Shown: positions 18,271 to 29,529, numbered from the stretch's first letter. The stretch is 64,000 nucleotides of DNA from an uncultured Tenacibaculum sp. (GCA_947493285.1 CANLQH010000003.1:1-64000); one strand, 5' to 3'. The notes: a model not told the origin generated them from the sequence alone. Translations and numbers: made by a program.

Positions 18271-19394
18271 TGAGTTTACAAGAATACTTTAGTCTCGTTT
18301 TTTCAGATTATACACTTCGTACGATAACAATAGGTACCGCAATTTTGGGTGCTATTTGTGGTATGTTGGGGAGTTTTGCTGTTTTAAGAAAACAAAGTTT
18401 ATTAGGAGATGCAATTTCTCACGCATCACTTCCTGGAATCGCAATCGCTTTTTTAATTACAGGAACAAAAGATACTAATGTATTATTATTGGGAGCTTTA
18501 ATAAGTGGATTAATTGGAGCTTTTTGGATTCGAGGAATTGTAAAAAACACACATTTAAAAACAGATACTGCTCTAGGGTTAATCCTTTCTGTTTTCTTCG
18601 GATTCGGAATGCTATTGTTAACGTTTATTCAAAAAATGCCAAATGCAAACCAATCGGGATTAGATAAATTCTTATTTGGTCAAGCAGCAACTTTATTGAT
18701 TAGTGATGTTTGGTTTATGGCAATTGTTACAGGTATTTGTTTAGTTGTATTATTCCTTTTTTGGAAAGAATTTAAACTTTTGTTATTTGATGCAGATTAT
18801 GCAAAAACTTTAGGCTTCAATACAAAGTTCATTGATGCTTTAATTACCAGTTTTATAGTGTTGGCTATTGTTTTAGGATTGCAAACTGTAGGAGTTGTTT
18901 TAATGAGTGCAATGTTATTAGCTCCAGCGGCGGCGGCACGTCAATGGACAAATAGTTTAAGTACGATGGTTGTATTAGCGGCAGTTTTTGGTATGTTGTC
19001 AGGTGTGGTTGGTACTGGTATTAGTGCTAGTCAATCTAATTTGTCAACAGGTCCGGTAATTGTATTGGTGGCAGCTGTATTTGTTGTTTTTTCATTTATA
19101 TTTTCACCATCAAGAGGTTTGTTGTTTCGTCAGATTCGTTTTTTAAAAAACCGAAGAGATTTAAAATTGCACAAAACTCTGGCTTTTATGTTCGATTTGG
19201 TAAAAACACATGAAGATAAATCACATCCGCATGCGGTAAAAATCTTGAATAATTTTCAAGGATATACAAGAGGAACTTTAAAGAAATTAGAAGAGAAAGA
19301 GTATATAAAAGTAGAAGGTAAAATGTGGTCGATGACCGAAGAAGGATATCAATTTTCGGGAAACTTATATAATCAACATATAGAAAATGAGTAG
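18270..19394 (+). CDS. Metal ABC transporter permease with C-terminal winged-helix-like tail (first copy)
   Basis: 374 residues. The core (about 1-286) is an ABC-3 family permease of eight or nine hydrophobic segments with family motifs LLGDAISHASLPGIAIAF and TVGVVLMSAMLLAPAAAARQW. Ordinary ABC-3 permeases end near residue 280-290, but here 88 hydrophilic residues follow (DNA 19128-19391). That tail is helical, then TRGTLKKLEEKEYIKVEG and MWSMTEEGYQFS, which reads like the recognition helix and wing of an MntR-type domain. It also contains a His cluster, HEDKSHPH. It overlaps the next permease by 8 nt. Tail function is unknown; a regulatory role is inferred. Confidence 0.9.
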   Translation: MSLQEYFSLVFSDYTLRTITIGTAILGAICGMLGSFAVLRKQSLLGDAISHASLPGIAIAFLITGTKDTNVLLLGALISGLIGAFWIRGIVKNTHLKTDTALGLILSVFFGFGMLLLTFIQKMPNANQSGLDKFLFGQAATLLISDVWFMAIVTGICLVVLFLFWKEFKLLLFDADYAKTLGFNTKFIDALITSFIVLAIVLGLQTVGVVLMSAMLLAPAAAARQWTNSLSTMVVLAAVFGMLSGVVGTGISASQSNLSTGPVIVLVAAVFVVFSFIFSPSRGLLFRQIRFLKNRRDLKLHKTLAFMFDLVKTHEDKSHPHAVKILNNFQGYTRGTLKKLEEKEYIKVEGKMWSMTEEGYQFSGNLYNQHIENE

Positions 19395-20547
19395 CGCACA
19401 AATAGAAATACAATTAATAGCAAGTATAGTTGCTGTAGCTTGTGCGATACCAGGTGTATTTTTGGTGTTGCGAAAAATGGCGTTGATTAGCGATGCAATT
19501 AGTCATTCTATTTTACCAGGATTAGTAATTGGTTTTTTTATAACGCACGATTTAAATTCACCATTATTGATTTTAATGGGAGCGTTGTCAGGGATTTTAA
19601 CTGTTGTGTTGGTTGAATATATTCAAAAAACAAAACTAGTAAAAGAAGATACGGCAATAGGATTAGTATTTCCTGCTTTATTTAGTATTGGTGTCCTTTT
19701 AATTGCAAAAAATGCAAATGATGTACATTTAGATGTAGATGCAGTTTTGTTAGGAGAATTAGCTTTTGCTCCATTTGATAGATTACTAATTAAAGATATT
19801 GATCTAGGTCCAAAATCACTGTGGATTATTGGTACTATTTTATTAATAACGATAAGTCTTTTATTCGCTTTTTTCAAAGAATTGAAAGTAAGTACATTCG
19901 ATACCGGTTTGGCAACAGCTTTAGGTTTTTCGCCAATAGTATTACATTACGGATTAATGAGTGTAGCATCGGTAACAACCGTTGGAGCTTTTGATGCCGT
20001 TGGAGCTATTTTGGTAGTTGCTTTAATGATTGCACCAGCAGCAACGGCTTATTTGTTAACAAACGATTTAAAGAAAATGTTGGTGTTGTCGGTAATCTTT
20101 GGAGTGTTTTCTGCAATTTCTGGTTATTGGGTAGCCCATTGGTTAGATGCATCAATTTCTGGTTCTATGACTACAATGTTAGGTTTGGTATTTCTTGTAG
20201 TGTATTTGTTTGCGCCAAATAAAGGGTTAATTTCTGTAGTTTATCGAAGTAGACAACAGCAAAAAGAAGTACAATTACTTACTTTTTTATTACACCTTAA
20301 CAACCATAAGGAAGAAAGTGAAAGGCACATTAATCATTTAAATGAGCATATAAACTGGCACAAAGTAAAAGCGAAATCTATTGTAGAATTAGCAGAGAAG
20401 AATAATATGATTGTTATCGAGAACCAAATTATATCGCTAACTAAAAAAGGAAAAACTTTTACAGAAAAAGCAATAGATTATATTATTACAAATGATGATT
20501 CTAAAATTGAATCAATGAAAAAAGATTTCTTTTTATTTAGAGGTTAA
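19387..20547 (+). CDS. Metal ABC transporter permease with C-terminal winged-helix-like tail (second copy)
   Basis: 386 residues. ABC-3 permease core (about 1-287) with LISDAISHSILPGLVIGF and VGAILVVALMIAPAATAYLL, then a hydrophilic tail of about 99 residues (DNA 20248-20544). The tail contains RHINHLNEHINWHK, four histidines in a likely helix, followed by SIVELAEKNNMIVIENQIISLTKKG, a helix-turn-helix-plus-wing-like pattern. The two permeases resemble each other but are not close copies, and probably form a heterodimeric channel as in TroCD. Last gene of the five-gene operon; no clear terminator follows. Confidence 0.9.
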   Translation: MSSAQIEIQLIASIVAVACAIPGVFLVLRKMALISDAISHSILPGLVIGFFITHDLNSPLLILMGALSGILTVVLVEYIQKTKLVKEDTAIGLVFPALFSIGVLLIAKNANDVHLDVDAVLLGELAFAPFDRLLIKDIDLGPKSLWIIGTILLITISLLFAFFKELKVSTFDTGLATALGFSPIVLHYGLMSVASVTTVGAFDAVGAILVVALMIAPAATAYLLTNDLKKMLVLSVIFGVFSAISGYWVAHWLDASISGSMTTMLGLVFLVVYLFAPNKGLISVVYRSRQQQKEVQLLTFLLHLNNHKEESERHINHLNEHINWHKVKAKSIVELAEKNNMIVIENQIISLTKKGKTFTEKAIDYIITNDDSKIESMKKDFFLFRG

Positions 20548-20599
20548 AATCCATTATAACTTTCCGTAAATTCGTACAATTAGTATCTAAAAAATAATT

Positions 20600-23500
20600 G
20601 TGCAACAACCATCAACTTTTCAAGTATATAATGCATCTGCAGGAAGTGGAAAAACTTTTACTTTGGTTAAAGAGTATTTAAAAGTGCTGTTAAATTCTGA
20701 AGATATTTTCCGTTTTCAAAAAATATTGGCAATTACATTTACCAATAAAGCTGCTGGTGAAATGAAAGAGCGAGTTTTAGAAAACTTGCAAGATTTTTCT
20801 GAAGGAAAAGAGAATGATTTATTTCAAATAATAATCAATGAAATCCCTGTTGATAAATCGACTATTAAAGAACGTAGTAAAAAGATATTAGATGCTGTTT
20901 TACAAAATTATTCTGCGTTTTCAATTACTACGATTGATAGTTTTACACATAAAATAATTAAAAGTTTTGCTTACGATTTAGGACTGTCACTCAATTTCGA
21001 AGTAGAAATGGATGCAGTTTCGTTATTAAATGAAGCGGTAGATGTGTTGATTTCTAAAATCGGAACCGATAAAGAACTAACAAAATTATTAATAGATTTT
21101 TCTTTAGATAAAGCTGATGATGATAAATCTTGGGATATCTCTCGTGAGTTAAATGAGTTTTCTAAAATCTTATTAAATGAAGATGATACCAAGCATTTTA
21201 GAAATCTTGCCGATAAAAAAGTAGCTGATTTTACTGGATTAAAGACTAAACTATCTAAACATCAAAAAGAAATAAAAGTTTCTTTTCAAGAGATTGGTAA
21301 AAAAGGACTGGAAATTATTGAATCAGTTCAATTAGATCATAAAGATTTTTATCGATCTATGTTTCCAAATCATTTTGTGGCTTTATCTCAAAATTTTGAG
21401 AAAGCAAAATTCTTTGAAGATTCTAAACTTAGAGAGCGTATAGAAGAGAATAATTTTTATGCGAAGTCTAAATCTGATGATATTAAAAATGCGATTGAAA
21501 GCATTTTACCAGAGTTGTTGAATTTATATAAAGAATCAGAAGAATTGCATCAGCAATTTTTAATGAACAAGCTGGCATTGAAAAGTATAATTCCGTTGGC
21601 GGTTTTAAATCATATAAATTTAGAATTAACAGAGATAAAAGAAGAAAATAACCTTCGTTTAAATGCTGAGTTTAATCAGTTAATTTCTGATAATATAAAA
21701 GATCAACCAGCTCCGTTTATTTACGAACGAATTGGGCAGCGATTTATGCATTATTTTATTGATGAAATGCAAGATACTTCTGTGTTGCAATGGCAGAATT
21801 TAATTCCGTTGATTGATAATGCGTTGGCGCAAGAAAACAGTAATTTACTGTTGGTTGGTGATGGAAAACAAGCTATTTATCGTTGGCGTGGTGGTAAAGC
21901 AGAGCAGTTTATAGGTTTGGGTTCAAATCAAGATAACCCGTTTCATATTCAGAAAGAAACAAAAACTTTAGAAACTAATTATAGGAGTTATTCTGAAGTA
22001 ATTAATTTTAATAATTCATTTTTTCAACACACATCAAATTTTCTTCACAATGAAAATTACAGCCAGTTATTTGTTGAAGGAAATAAACAGTTAGAAAATG
22101 CTAAAAAAGGCGGATTTGTTTCTTTATCTTTTTTAGATAAAGAGGAAGAAAATGAAGATGAGGTTTTAAAATATCCGAAGAAAATATTAGAGAAAATAAA
22201 CGAACTTAAATCTGAATTCTCATTAAATGAAATTTGCATTCTTGTTCGTAAAAAGAAAGATGGAGTAGCGGTAGCAAATTATTTGTCAGAAAACGGGATT
22301 GATATTATTTCTTCTGAAACATTGTTGTTGAAAAATAGCGCAAAAGTTAATTTTATAGTTGATGTTTTGCAGATTATTCAGCATCCAAATGATAAAGAGA
22401 CTTTATTAGAGTTATTATATTTTTTACATGGTCATTTACAGATTAAAATAGAGAAACATTTATTTATATCTGAATTAATATCTCAATCAAACGAATCTCT
22501 ATTTGATCAAATGAAAAACTATGGAATTTCGTTTGAATTAAATGATTTCTATCAACTACCTTTTTACGAAAAAGTAGAAGAGATCATTAGAAGCTTTAAA
22601 TTAATAAATTCATCAGACGCGTATGTGCAATTTTTCTTAGATGTAATTTTAGAGCAGCAGCGAAAAGGAACAAGTACGCAAGAGTTTTTAGAATTTTGGG
22701 AAGAGAAAAAAGATAAATTAAGTATTGTGGTTCCTGAGAGTGGAGATGCAGTTCAGGTAATGACAATTCACAAATCAAAAGGATTAGAATTTCCAGTAGT
22801 TATTTTTCCGTATGACTTGGATGTATATCGTCAAATAAACCCAAAAGTTTGGCTAAATGATTTACCTGAAAATTTTGATGGTTTTAAAGAATTGTTGATT
22901 CCGTTTAATAAAGATCTGAAATATATAAACGATACTAGTTTAGAAATATATAATTGGCAGCGAGAAGAGTTAGAGTTAGATAATTTTAATTTACTTTATG
23001 TAGCATTAACAAGAGCAGTTGAGCAATTACATATAATTACTGAAAATAAAATTTCATCAAAAGGAATTGAAAACATTAATTTTTATTCCGGTGTATTTAT
23101 TAACTACCTAAAAGAAATTGGAGACAGGAATAATGAAAGATTAGAATATTCTTATGGTGATCAAAAAAGAGTTAGTGAAAAAAAAGAAAAAGAATCATTA
23201 ACAGAAATTCAACAAGATTTTATTTCTACTCCTTGGCAAGAACATAATGTCAAAATGTTAGCAAGTGCTTCAAAACTTTGGGATACTGATCAAGGTAAAG
23301 CAATTGAATTTGGTAATTTAATTCACGAAATGATGGCGAAGATATTTGTGGTTGATGACGTGAAGAAAATTGTAAATCAATACGAACAACAAGGAGTTAT
23401 TGATAAAGAACAATCTGTTTTAATTGAAAAAGATATTTATAAGATAGTAAATCACCCAGAGCTAAAAGAATATTATTCTAAAGATTCTATTGTTTTTAAC

Positions 23501-23725
23501 GAGCGTGAAATAGTTGATGTTGATAATCAAATTATGATTCCAGATCGATTAGTAGTCAATCATAATAATGAAGCTGTAATTATTGATTATAAAACAGGGA
23601 AACCATCGAAGAGTTATCATCAACAATTATTAAGATACGAGCGAGTTTTAAAAACAATGAATTTTAAGGTAGATAAAAAACTACTCATATATATTAATGA
23701 AGAAATTTTGGTTGAAGAAGTTTAA
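20600..23725 (+). CDS. UvrD-type helicase with C-terminal nuclease domain (AddA/RecB-like)
   Basis: 1041 residues, GTG start (20600) placed directly before the conserved N-terminus. Superfamily 1A helicase: Walker A ASAGSGKT (12-19), a TFTNKAAGEMKERV motif, Walker B DEMQDTS, GDGKQAIYRWRGGK, TMEThis-type motif V VMTIHKSKGLEFPVV, and motif VI YVALTRAVEQLHI. The C-terminus has PD-(D/E)XK elements: PDRLVVN and IIDYKTGK, then QLLRYERVL. Such proteins resect double-strand breaks with a partner (AddB). No AddB gene lies next to it here. It is 52 nt after the permease gene, same strand. Confidence 0.88.
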   Translation: MQQPSTFQVYNASAGSGKTFTLVKEYLKVLLNSEDIFRFQKILAITFTNKAAGEMKERVLENLQDFSEGKENDLFQIIINEIPVDKSTIKERSKKILDAVLQNYSAFSITTIDSFTHKIIKSFAYDLGLSLNFEVEMDAVSLLNEAVDVLISKIGTDKELTKLLIDFSLDKADDDKSWDISRELNEFSKILLNEDDTKHFRNLADKKVADFTGLKTKLSKHQKEIKVSFQEIGKKGLEIIESVQLDHKDFYRSMFPNHFVALSQNFEKAKFFEDSKLRERIEENNFYAKSKSDDIKNAIESILPELLNLYKESEELHQQFLMNKLALKSIIPLAVLNHINLELTEIKEENNLRLNAEFNQLISDNIKDQPAPFIYERIGQRFMHYFIDEMQDTSVLQWQNLIPLIDNALAQENSNLLLVGDGKQAIYRWRGGKAEQFIGLGSNQDNPFHIQKETKTLETNYRSYSEVINFNNSFFQHTSNFLHNENYSQLFVEGNKQLENAKKGGFVSLSFLDKEEENEDEVLKYPKKILEKINELKSEFSLNEICILVRKKKDGVAVANYLSENGIDIISSETLLLKNSAKVNFIVDVLQIIQHPNDKETLLELLYFLHGHLQIKIEKHLFISELISQSNESLFDQMKNYGISFELNDFYQLPFYEKVEEIIRSFKLINSSDAYVQFFLDVILEQQRKGTSTQEFLEFWEEKKDKLSIVVPESGDAVQVMTIHKSKGLEFPVVIFPYDLDVYRQINPKVWLNDLPENFDGFKELLIPFNKDLKYINDTSLEIYNWQREELELDNFNLLYVALTRAVEQLHIITENKISSKGIENINFYSGVFINYLKEIGDRNNERLEYSYGDQKRVSEKKEKESLTEIQQDFISTPWQEHNVKMLASASKLWDTDQGKAIEFGNLIHEMMAKIFVVDDVKKIVNQYEQQGVIDKEQSVLIEKDIYKIVNHPELKEYYSKDSIVFNEREIVDVDNQIMIPDRLVVNHNNEAVIIDYKTGKPSKSYHQQLLRYERVLKTMNFKVDKKLLIYINEEILVEEV

Positions 23726-23737
23726 GAATTAACTTTG
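23707..23737 (+). promoter_or_regulatory. Promoter of kbl
   Basis: TAACTTTG (23730-23737) matches TAnnTTTG, with TTTG (23707-23710) 19 bp upstream inside the end of the helicase gene. Expected leader is about 28 nt. Confidence 0.7.
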
Positions 23738-23771
23738 ACCTTTTAAAACAAACAACTTTCAAACATAAATT

Positions 23772-24965
23772 ATGTACGGAAAAATAAAGCAACAACTACA
23801 ACAAGAAATTCAGGATATAAAAGATGCTGGATTATATAAGTCGGAAAGAATTATTACTTCGTCGCAAGATGCGGTGATTAAAATATCAACAGGAGAAGAA
23901 GTAATTAATTTTTGCGCTAATAATTATTTAGGATTGTCAAATCATCCAGAAGTAATTCAAGCAGCAAAAGATACGATGGATACCCATGGTTTTGGAATGT
24001 CATCTGTTCGTTTTATTTGCGGTACTCAAGATATCCATAAAGATTTAGAAAAAAAGATAGCAGATTTCTATACAACTGAGGATACCATATTATATGCGGC
24101 AGCTTTTGATGCAAACGGTGGGGTTTTCGAACCTTTGCTAACAAAGGAAGATGCAATTATTTCTGATAGCTTAAACCATGCTTCTATTATTGATGGAGTG
24201 CGTTTATGTAAAGCTGCGCGTTATCGTTATGCAAATAATGATATGGCAGCATTAGAGGAACAGTTAATTGAAGCGAGTAAACAAAATCACCGTTTTAAAA
24301 TTATTGTAACAGATGGGGTTTTCTCTATGGATGGTATTGTTGCTAAATTAGATGAGATTTGTGATTTAGCAGATAAATACGATGCATTGGTTATGGTAGA
24401 TGAATGTCACGCTACTGGGTTTATAGGTAAAACTGGTAGAGGAACTGTTGAGTTAAAAAATGTAATGGATCGTGTAGATATTGTAACCGGAACTTTAGGT
24501 AAAGCTTTAGGTGGAGCAATGGGAGGTTATACTACTGGAAAAAAAGAGATTATTGAGATTTTGCGTCAACGTTCTCGCCCGTACTTATTTTCAAATTCAT
24601 TAGCACCTGCAATAGTTGGAGCTTCTTTAAAAGTATTTGATTTACTATCTAATGATACATCACTCCGTGATAAATTAGAATGGAATACAAATTATTTCCG
24701 TACAGAAATGGAAAAAGCAGGTTTTGATTTAGTTGGTGCTGATGCTGCAATTGTACCTGTTATGTTATATGATGCAAAACTTTCTCAAGTAATGGCAAAT
24801 AAATTATTGGAAGAAGGAATTTATGTAATAGGTTTTTTCTTTCCAGTTGTGCCAAAAGAGCAAGCTAGAATCCGTGTTCAGCTTTCAGCAGCTCATACTA
24901 AAGAGCATCTAGATAAGGCAATAGAAGCTTTTGTTAAGGTGGGGAAAGAATTAAGTGTAGTGTAA
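23772..24965 (+). CDS. kbl: Glycine C-acetyltransferase (2-amino-3-ketobutyrate CoA ligase)
   Basis: 397 residues, PLP fold type I, alpha-oxoamine synthase family. The Schiff-base lysine is Lys244 in [15 protein letters not shown]; Asp210 and His213 in [10 protein letters not shown] hold the cofactor, and [11 protein letters not shown] binds substrate. It cleaves 2-amino-3-oxobutyrate with CoA to glycine and acetyl-CoA in threonine breakdown. The partner threonine dehydrogenase is not in the window. BioF at 43.6 kb is a paralogue; full length and the [10 protein letters not shown] segment favour Kbl here. Confidence 0.93.
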   Translation: MYGKIKQQLQQEIQDIKDAGLYKSERIITSSQDAVIKISTGEEVINFCANNYLGLSNHPEVIQAAKDTMDTHGFGMSSVRFICGTQDIHKDLEKKIADFYTTEDTILYAAAFDANGGVFEPLLTKEDAIISDSLNHASIIDGVRLCKAARYRYANNDMAALEEQLIEASKQNHRFKIIVTDGVFSMDGIVAKLDEICDLADKYDALVMVDECHATGFIGKTGRGTVELKNVMDRVDIVTGTLGKALGGAMGGYTTGKKEIIEILRQRSRPYLFSNSLAPAIVGASLKVFDLLSNDTSLRDKLEWNTNYFRTEMEKAGFDLVGADAAIVPVMLYDAKLSQVMANKLLEEGIYVIGFFFPVVPKEQARIRVQLSAAHTKEHLDKAIEAFVKVGKELSVV

Positions 24966-24981
24966 GCTTAGTATAAAAAAA

Positions 24982-25012
24982 CTTGTATTTATTGTAAGTT
25001 TTTGTAGATTTG
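24982..25012 (+). promoter_or_regulatory. Promoter of the OmpA-family gene
   Basis: TAGATTTG (25005-25012) matches TAnnTTTG, with CTTG (24982-24985) 19 bp upstream, giving a leader of about 65 nt. Confidence 0.75.
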
Positions 25013-25084
25013 CTTTTGTAAATAAGTTTTAACAACTTACATTTGCGTTATATATAAACGAACTTTTAATTTAAATTTTTAATA

Positions 25085-26440
25085 ATGAAACAAATCAAAT
25101 TAGCTGTGATGGCTTTGTTTGCATTCGCTACTGTAGGAACTGCAAACGCACAAGATTCAGATAATCCTTGGGCGGTTGGATTTGGAGTTAACGCTGTTGA
25201 CTTTAGACACGCTTCAGAATTTGGAGACTATGCAAAAGATTATATCGGTACTAGTGACTGGAATATTTTACCATCTATTTCAAGAATAACTGTTGATAGA
25301 TACTTAAATGATGGTTTTTCTTTACAATTAGCAGGGTCTTTAAATAAGATTGAGACTTTTAAAACAAAAAATGACATGGATGAGCTTTATTGGGCTATCG
25401 ATGCAAATGTAAAGTATGATTTAAATAATTTATTTGGAGATACTTCTTGGTTTGATCCTTATGTGTATTTAGGTGGTGGTTACACTTCTTTTGCTGATAA
25501 CGGTGAAGGAATGTTAAATGCAGGTCTTGGTTTCAATACTTGGTTTAACGATAATTTAGGTTTAAACTTCCAGTCTGGTGGTAAAAAAGAATTTGCTGAT
25601 AAAGTACAAGATCACTTTCAACACTCAGTTGGTTTAGTGTTTAAGTTCGGAGGAACTGATACTGATGGTGATGGTATCTTCGATAAAGATGATGCATGTC
25701 CAGAAGTTGCTGGTTTAAAAGAATTCAACGGATGTCCTGATACTGATAATGATGGTATTAAAGATTCTGATGATGCATGTCCAGAAGTTGCTGGTTTAGC
25801 TGCTTTAAACGGATGTCCTGATACTGATGGTGACGGTATTGCTGATAAAGACGATGCTTGTCCTACTGAAAAAGGAACTAAAGCTAACAATGGATGTCCT
25901 GATTCTGATGGAGACGGTGTAGTTGATAGTAAAGATAAATGTCCTAATACTGCAGGTCCTGCAGCTAACAATGGATGTCCTTGGCCAGATACTGATGGTG
26001 ACGGAGTTTTAGATAAAGACGATAAATGTCCTAAAGAGGCTGGTGTTGCTTCTAACAACGGATGTCCAGAAGTAGTTATTAAAGAAGAAGCTGTAGCTAA
26101 ATTAAACGATTTCGCAAGAGCTATTTACTTTAACTCAGGAAGATCTACTTTTAGAACTGGTGTAACTGGTAAATTAGATTTAATCGCTGGAATTATGAAA
26201 GAATATCCTAAGGCTAACTTTAGTATTCAAGGTCATACTGATAGTCAAGGTCCTGCTGCAAGCAACATGAGATTATCTGAAAGAAGAGCTAAAGCTGTTT
26301 TAGATTATTTAGCTTCTCACGGAATTGACGGATCTAGATTAACTTCTGCAGGATTTGGTGAAGATTACCCAATCGCTGATAACAAAACTAGAGCTGGTAG
26401 AGCTCAAAACAGACGTGTTGAAATTAAATTAGTAAAATAA
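25085..26440 (+). CDS. OmpA-family outer-membrane protein with thrombospondin type 3 repeats
   Basis: 451 residues. Signal peptide ending at ANAQ (residue 23), an N-terminal beta-barrel (about 25-195), then five Asp-rich repeats of the type [15 protein letters not shown] (about 198-330), which bind calcium in thrombospondin, and a C-terminal OmpA domain (about 335-451) with the peptidoglycan-binding signature [27 protein letters not shown] (read in pieces). It links the outer membrane to the cell wall and is usually abundant in flavobacteria. It sits alone between its own promoter and a strong terminator. Confidence 0.93.
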   Translation: MKQIKLAVMALFAFATVGTANAQDSDNPWAVGFGVNAVDFRHASEFGDYAKDYIGTSDWNILPSISRITVDRYLNDGFSLQLAGSLNKIETFKTKNDMDELYWAIDANVKYDLNNLFGDTSWFDPYVYLGGGYTSFADNGEGMLNAGLGFNTWFNDNLGLNFQSGGKKEFADKVQDHFQHSVGLVFKFGGTDTDGDGIFDKDDACPEVAGLKEFNGCPDTDNDGIKDSDDACPEVAGLAALNGCPDTDGDGIADKDDACPTEKGTKANNGCPDSDGDGVVDSKDKCPNTAGPAANNGCPWPDTDGDGVLDKDDKCPKEAGVASNNGCPEVVIKEEAVAKLNDFARAIYFNSGRSTFRTGVTGKLDLIAGIMKEYPKANFSIQGHTDSQGPAASNMRLSERRAKAVLDYLASHGIDGSRLTSAGFGEDYPIADNKTRAGRAQNRRVEIKLVK

Positions 26441-26460
26441 TTTATATCACATATAATATT

Positions 26461-26488
26461 AAGCCTCGCTATTGCGAGGCTTTTTTTA
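26461..26488 (+). terminator. Terminator of the OmpA-family gene
   Basis: AAGCCTCGC (26461-26469) pairs with GCGAGGCTT (26474-26482) around TATT, followed by a T-run. Confidence 0.93.
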
Positions 26489-26544
26489 TGGAATATTTTT
26501 ACGAAAAATACTGTAAAAGGTTTTTTAAATTCCACTAAAAAAAT

Positions 26545-26552
26545 TACCTTTG
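26545..26552 (+). promoter_or_regulatory. -7 element of atpD
   Basis: TACCTTTG matches TAnnTTTG. No clear TTG lies at the -33 distance. Predicted leader is about 55 nt. Confidence 0.55.
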
Positions 26553-26602
26553 CACCTTGAAAAAAGGAGCTAAAGCTCACATAGCAAATTAAATAACTTT
26601 AA

Positions 26603-28126
<1,524 letters not shown>

Positions 28127-28165
28127 TTCAAATAACAATTAACAATAATTAATTCTATTGAAATT

Positions 28166-28459
28166 ATGTTTTTAGAAATTGTAACTCCAGAAGCTATCTT
28201 GTTTTCATCAGAAGTTGATTCTGTTACTGTACCAGGTATTACCGGTGAATTTCAGATTTTAAATAATCACGCACCAGTTGTATCTATTTTAAACGAAGGA
28301 ACTGTAAAGGTTCACGTTCATACACAGAATCATTTAGTATTTGATGATTTACATGGAAGCATCGTAAGTTTACCAGAAGATGATAAAGTTTTAACTTTAG
28401 CAATTAAATCTGGAACTATCGAAATGAAAGATAATAAAGCGATAATCCTTGCAGATTAA
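28166..28459 (+). CDS. atpC: F1Fo ATP synthase subunit epsilon
   Basis: 97 residues, so it has only the N-terminal beta-sandwich domain (MFLEIVTPEAILFSSEVDSVTVPGITGEF, read in pieces, with LNNHAPVVSIL) and lacks the C-terminal helical hairpin that inhibits the enzyme in E. coli. Short epsilon subunits are normal in Bacteroidota. It forms part of the central stalk. Cotranscribed with atpD and followed by a terminator. Confidence 0.95.
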   Translation: MFLEIVTPEAILFSSEVDSVTVPGITGEFQILNNHAPVVSILNEGTVKVHVHTQNHLVFDDLHGSIVSLPEDDKVLTLAIKSGTIEMKDNKAIILAD

Positions 28460-28480
28460 TTGTTTTTAAATCATAGAAAA

Positions 28481-28509
28481 AAGCCAAACTTTATGTTTGG
28501 CTTTTTTTA
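28481..28509 (+). terminator. Terminator of atpD-atpC
   Basis: AAGCCAAAC (28481-28489) pairs with GTTTGGCTT (28495-28503), extended by flanking A and T runs. Confidence 0.93.
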
Positions 28510-28540
28510 TACAATAAAGTATTAGAAAATTGAATTTGAT

Positions 28541-28548
28541 TATCTTTG
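28541..28548 (+). promoter_or_regulatory. -7 element directly before tatA
   Basis: TATCTTTG matches TAnnTTTG. The tatA ATG (28554) lies only five bases after it, so the transcript would begin at or next to the start codon. Confidence 0.55.
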
Positions 28549-28553
28549 CAGTA

Positions 28554-28835
28554 ATGAATGGAGTATTTTTATTTATCGGAGGACCAGAGATTTTTGTAAT
28601 CTTATTAATCGTTGTGATGTTATTTGGAGCAGACAAAATTCCAGAAATAGCAAGAGGGCTAGGTAAGGGTATGCGTCAAATTAAAGATGCAACTAACGAT
28701 ATTAAAAAAGAAATTAACGATAGCGCCAAAAATCAAGGAATAGACACTGATTTTGTTAGAGACATAAATAAAGAAGTCAATGAAGTTAAAGATGGCATTG
28801 ATGACTTTACAGGTCCAATAAAACGTAATTTGTAG
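28554..28835 (+). CDS. tatA: Sec-independent protein translocase TatA/B-type subunit
   Basis: 93 residues. The frame is open back to a TTG at 28530, but those codons overlap the -7 element and add an atypical stretch, so the ATG at 28554 (MNGVFLFIGGPEIF) is chosen. One transmembrane helix (about 5-22), the hinge FGADKIPEIARGLGKG, then an amphipathic helix and a charged tail: the TatA/TatB plan. It helps move folded, mostly twin-arginine-signal proteins across the inner membrane. TatC is not in the window. It ends one base from the convergent methyltransferase gene. Confidence 0.9.
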   Translation: MNGVFLFIGGPEIFVILLIVVMLFGADKIPEIARGLGKGMRQIKDATNDIKKEINDSAKNQGIDTDFVRDINKEVNEVKDGIDDFTGPIKRNL

Positions 28836-28836
28836 T

Positions 28837-29478
28837 TTATTTAACTCTACTAATCGTTAAGCCATCTCTAATTGGTAGTAAAACGGTTTCTAAGCGATAA
28901 TCTTCATTTAAACGCTTGTTGTATTCTAAAAGAACTTTAGTGTCATTATCTTTAGGATTAATTGGCTCTATAACTTTCCCGCTCCACAATACATTGTCAG
29001 ATAAAATAACTCCGCCTTTATTCATTTTTTCAATAATCAAATCAAAATAATTTAAGTAATTTGATTTGTCTGCATCAATAAACACTAAATCAAATTTTTT
29101 ATCAAGTGTTGGAATAATGTCAATAGCATTTCCAACGAACTGTTTTATTTGATTTTTATAATCAGATTTTTGAAAGTATTTATGCTGTAGTTCTTCTAGT
29201 TCTTCATTCTTATCAATAGTATAAAGTTCACCATCTTCTGTTAACCCTTCAGCTAAACATAATGCAGAGTAACCAGTATAAGTACCAATTTCTAAAATAG
29301 ATTTTGGTTGAATCAATTTAGAAATCATTGATAAAACTCTTCCTTGAAATCCTCCGCTTAACATACGTGGATTTAATACCTTTTGCCAAGTTTCTCTACT
29401 TAGTTCTTGTAATATTTTTGGTTCTTGTTGCGAGTGATTTACAACGTAATTATCAATATTTTCAGGTAAAAAATGCAT
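28837..29478 (-). CDS. SAM-dependent O-methyltransferase (family 3, catechol/caffeoyl-CoA type)
   Basis: 213 residues, class I methyltransferase. SAM motif I is EIGTYTGYSALCLAEGL (63-79), the acidic DKNEELEE loop follows, then FVGNAIDIIP and the metal-binding FIDADKSNYLNYFD with SDNVLWSGKV, all typical of the divalent-cation-dependent O-methyltransferase family. Substrate unknown; bacterial members often act on catechols or small phenolics. Single gene with its own promoter that abuts an upstream terminator. Confidence 0.9.
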   Translation of the reverse strand: MHFLPENIDNYVVNHSQQEPKILQELSRETWQKVLNPRMLSGGFQGRVLSMISKLIQPKSILEIGTYTGYSALCLAEGLTEDGELYTIDKNEELEELQHKYFQKSDYKNQIKQFVGNAIDIIPTLDKKFDLVFIDADKSNYLNYFDLIIEKMNKGGVILSDNVLWSGKVIEPINPKDNDTKVLLEYNKRLNEDYRLETVLLPIRDGLTISRVK

Positions 29479-29497
29479 TCGTATATATTTTGTGTTG

Positions 29498-29529
29498 CAA
29501 AAATAAAAAAACGGAATTTATCATTACAA
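29498..29529 (-). promoter_or_regulatory. Promoter of the O-methyltransferase gene
   Basis: On the minus strand TATTTTTG (29505-29498) with TTG (29529-29527) 21 bp upstream. The -33 lies in the loop of a hairpin whose T-tract runs into the -7. Confidence 0.7.

Noticed and set aside
25618..26058. 146-codon open frame on the minus strand
   Set aside because: It is the reverse shadow of the Asp-rich OmpA repeats (GATGGTGAT-type codons) and has no independent support.
28530..28553. Upstream TTG start for tatA
   Set aside because: The extra codons overlap the -7 element and give an atypical N-terminus. The ATG at 28554 fits the family.
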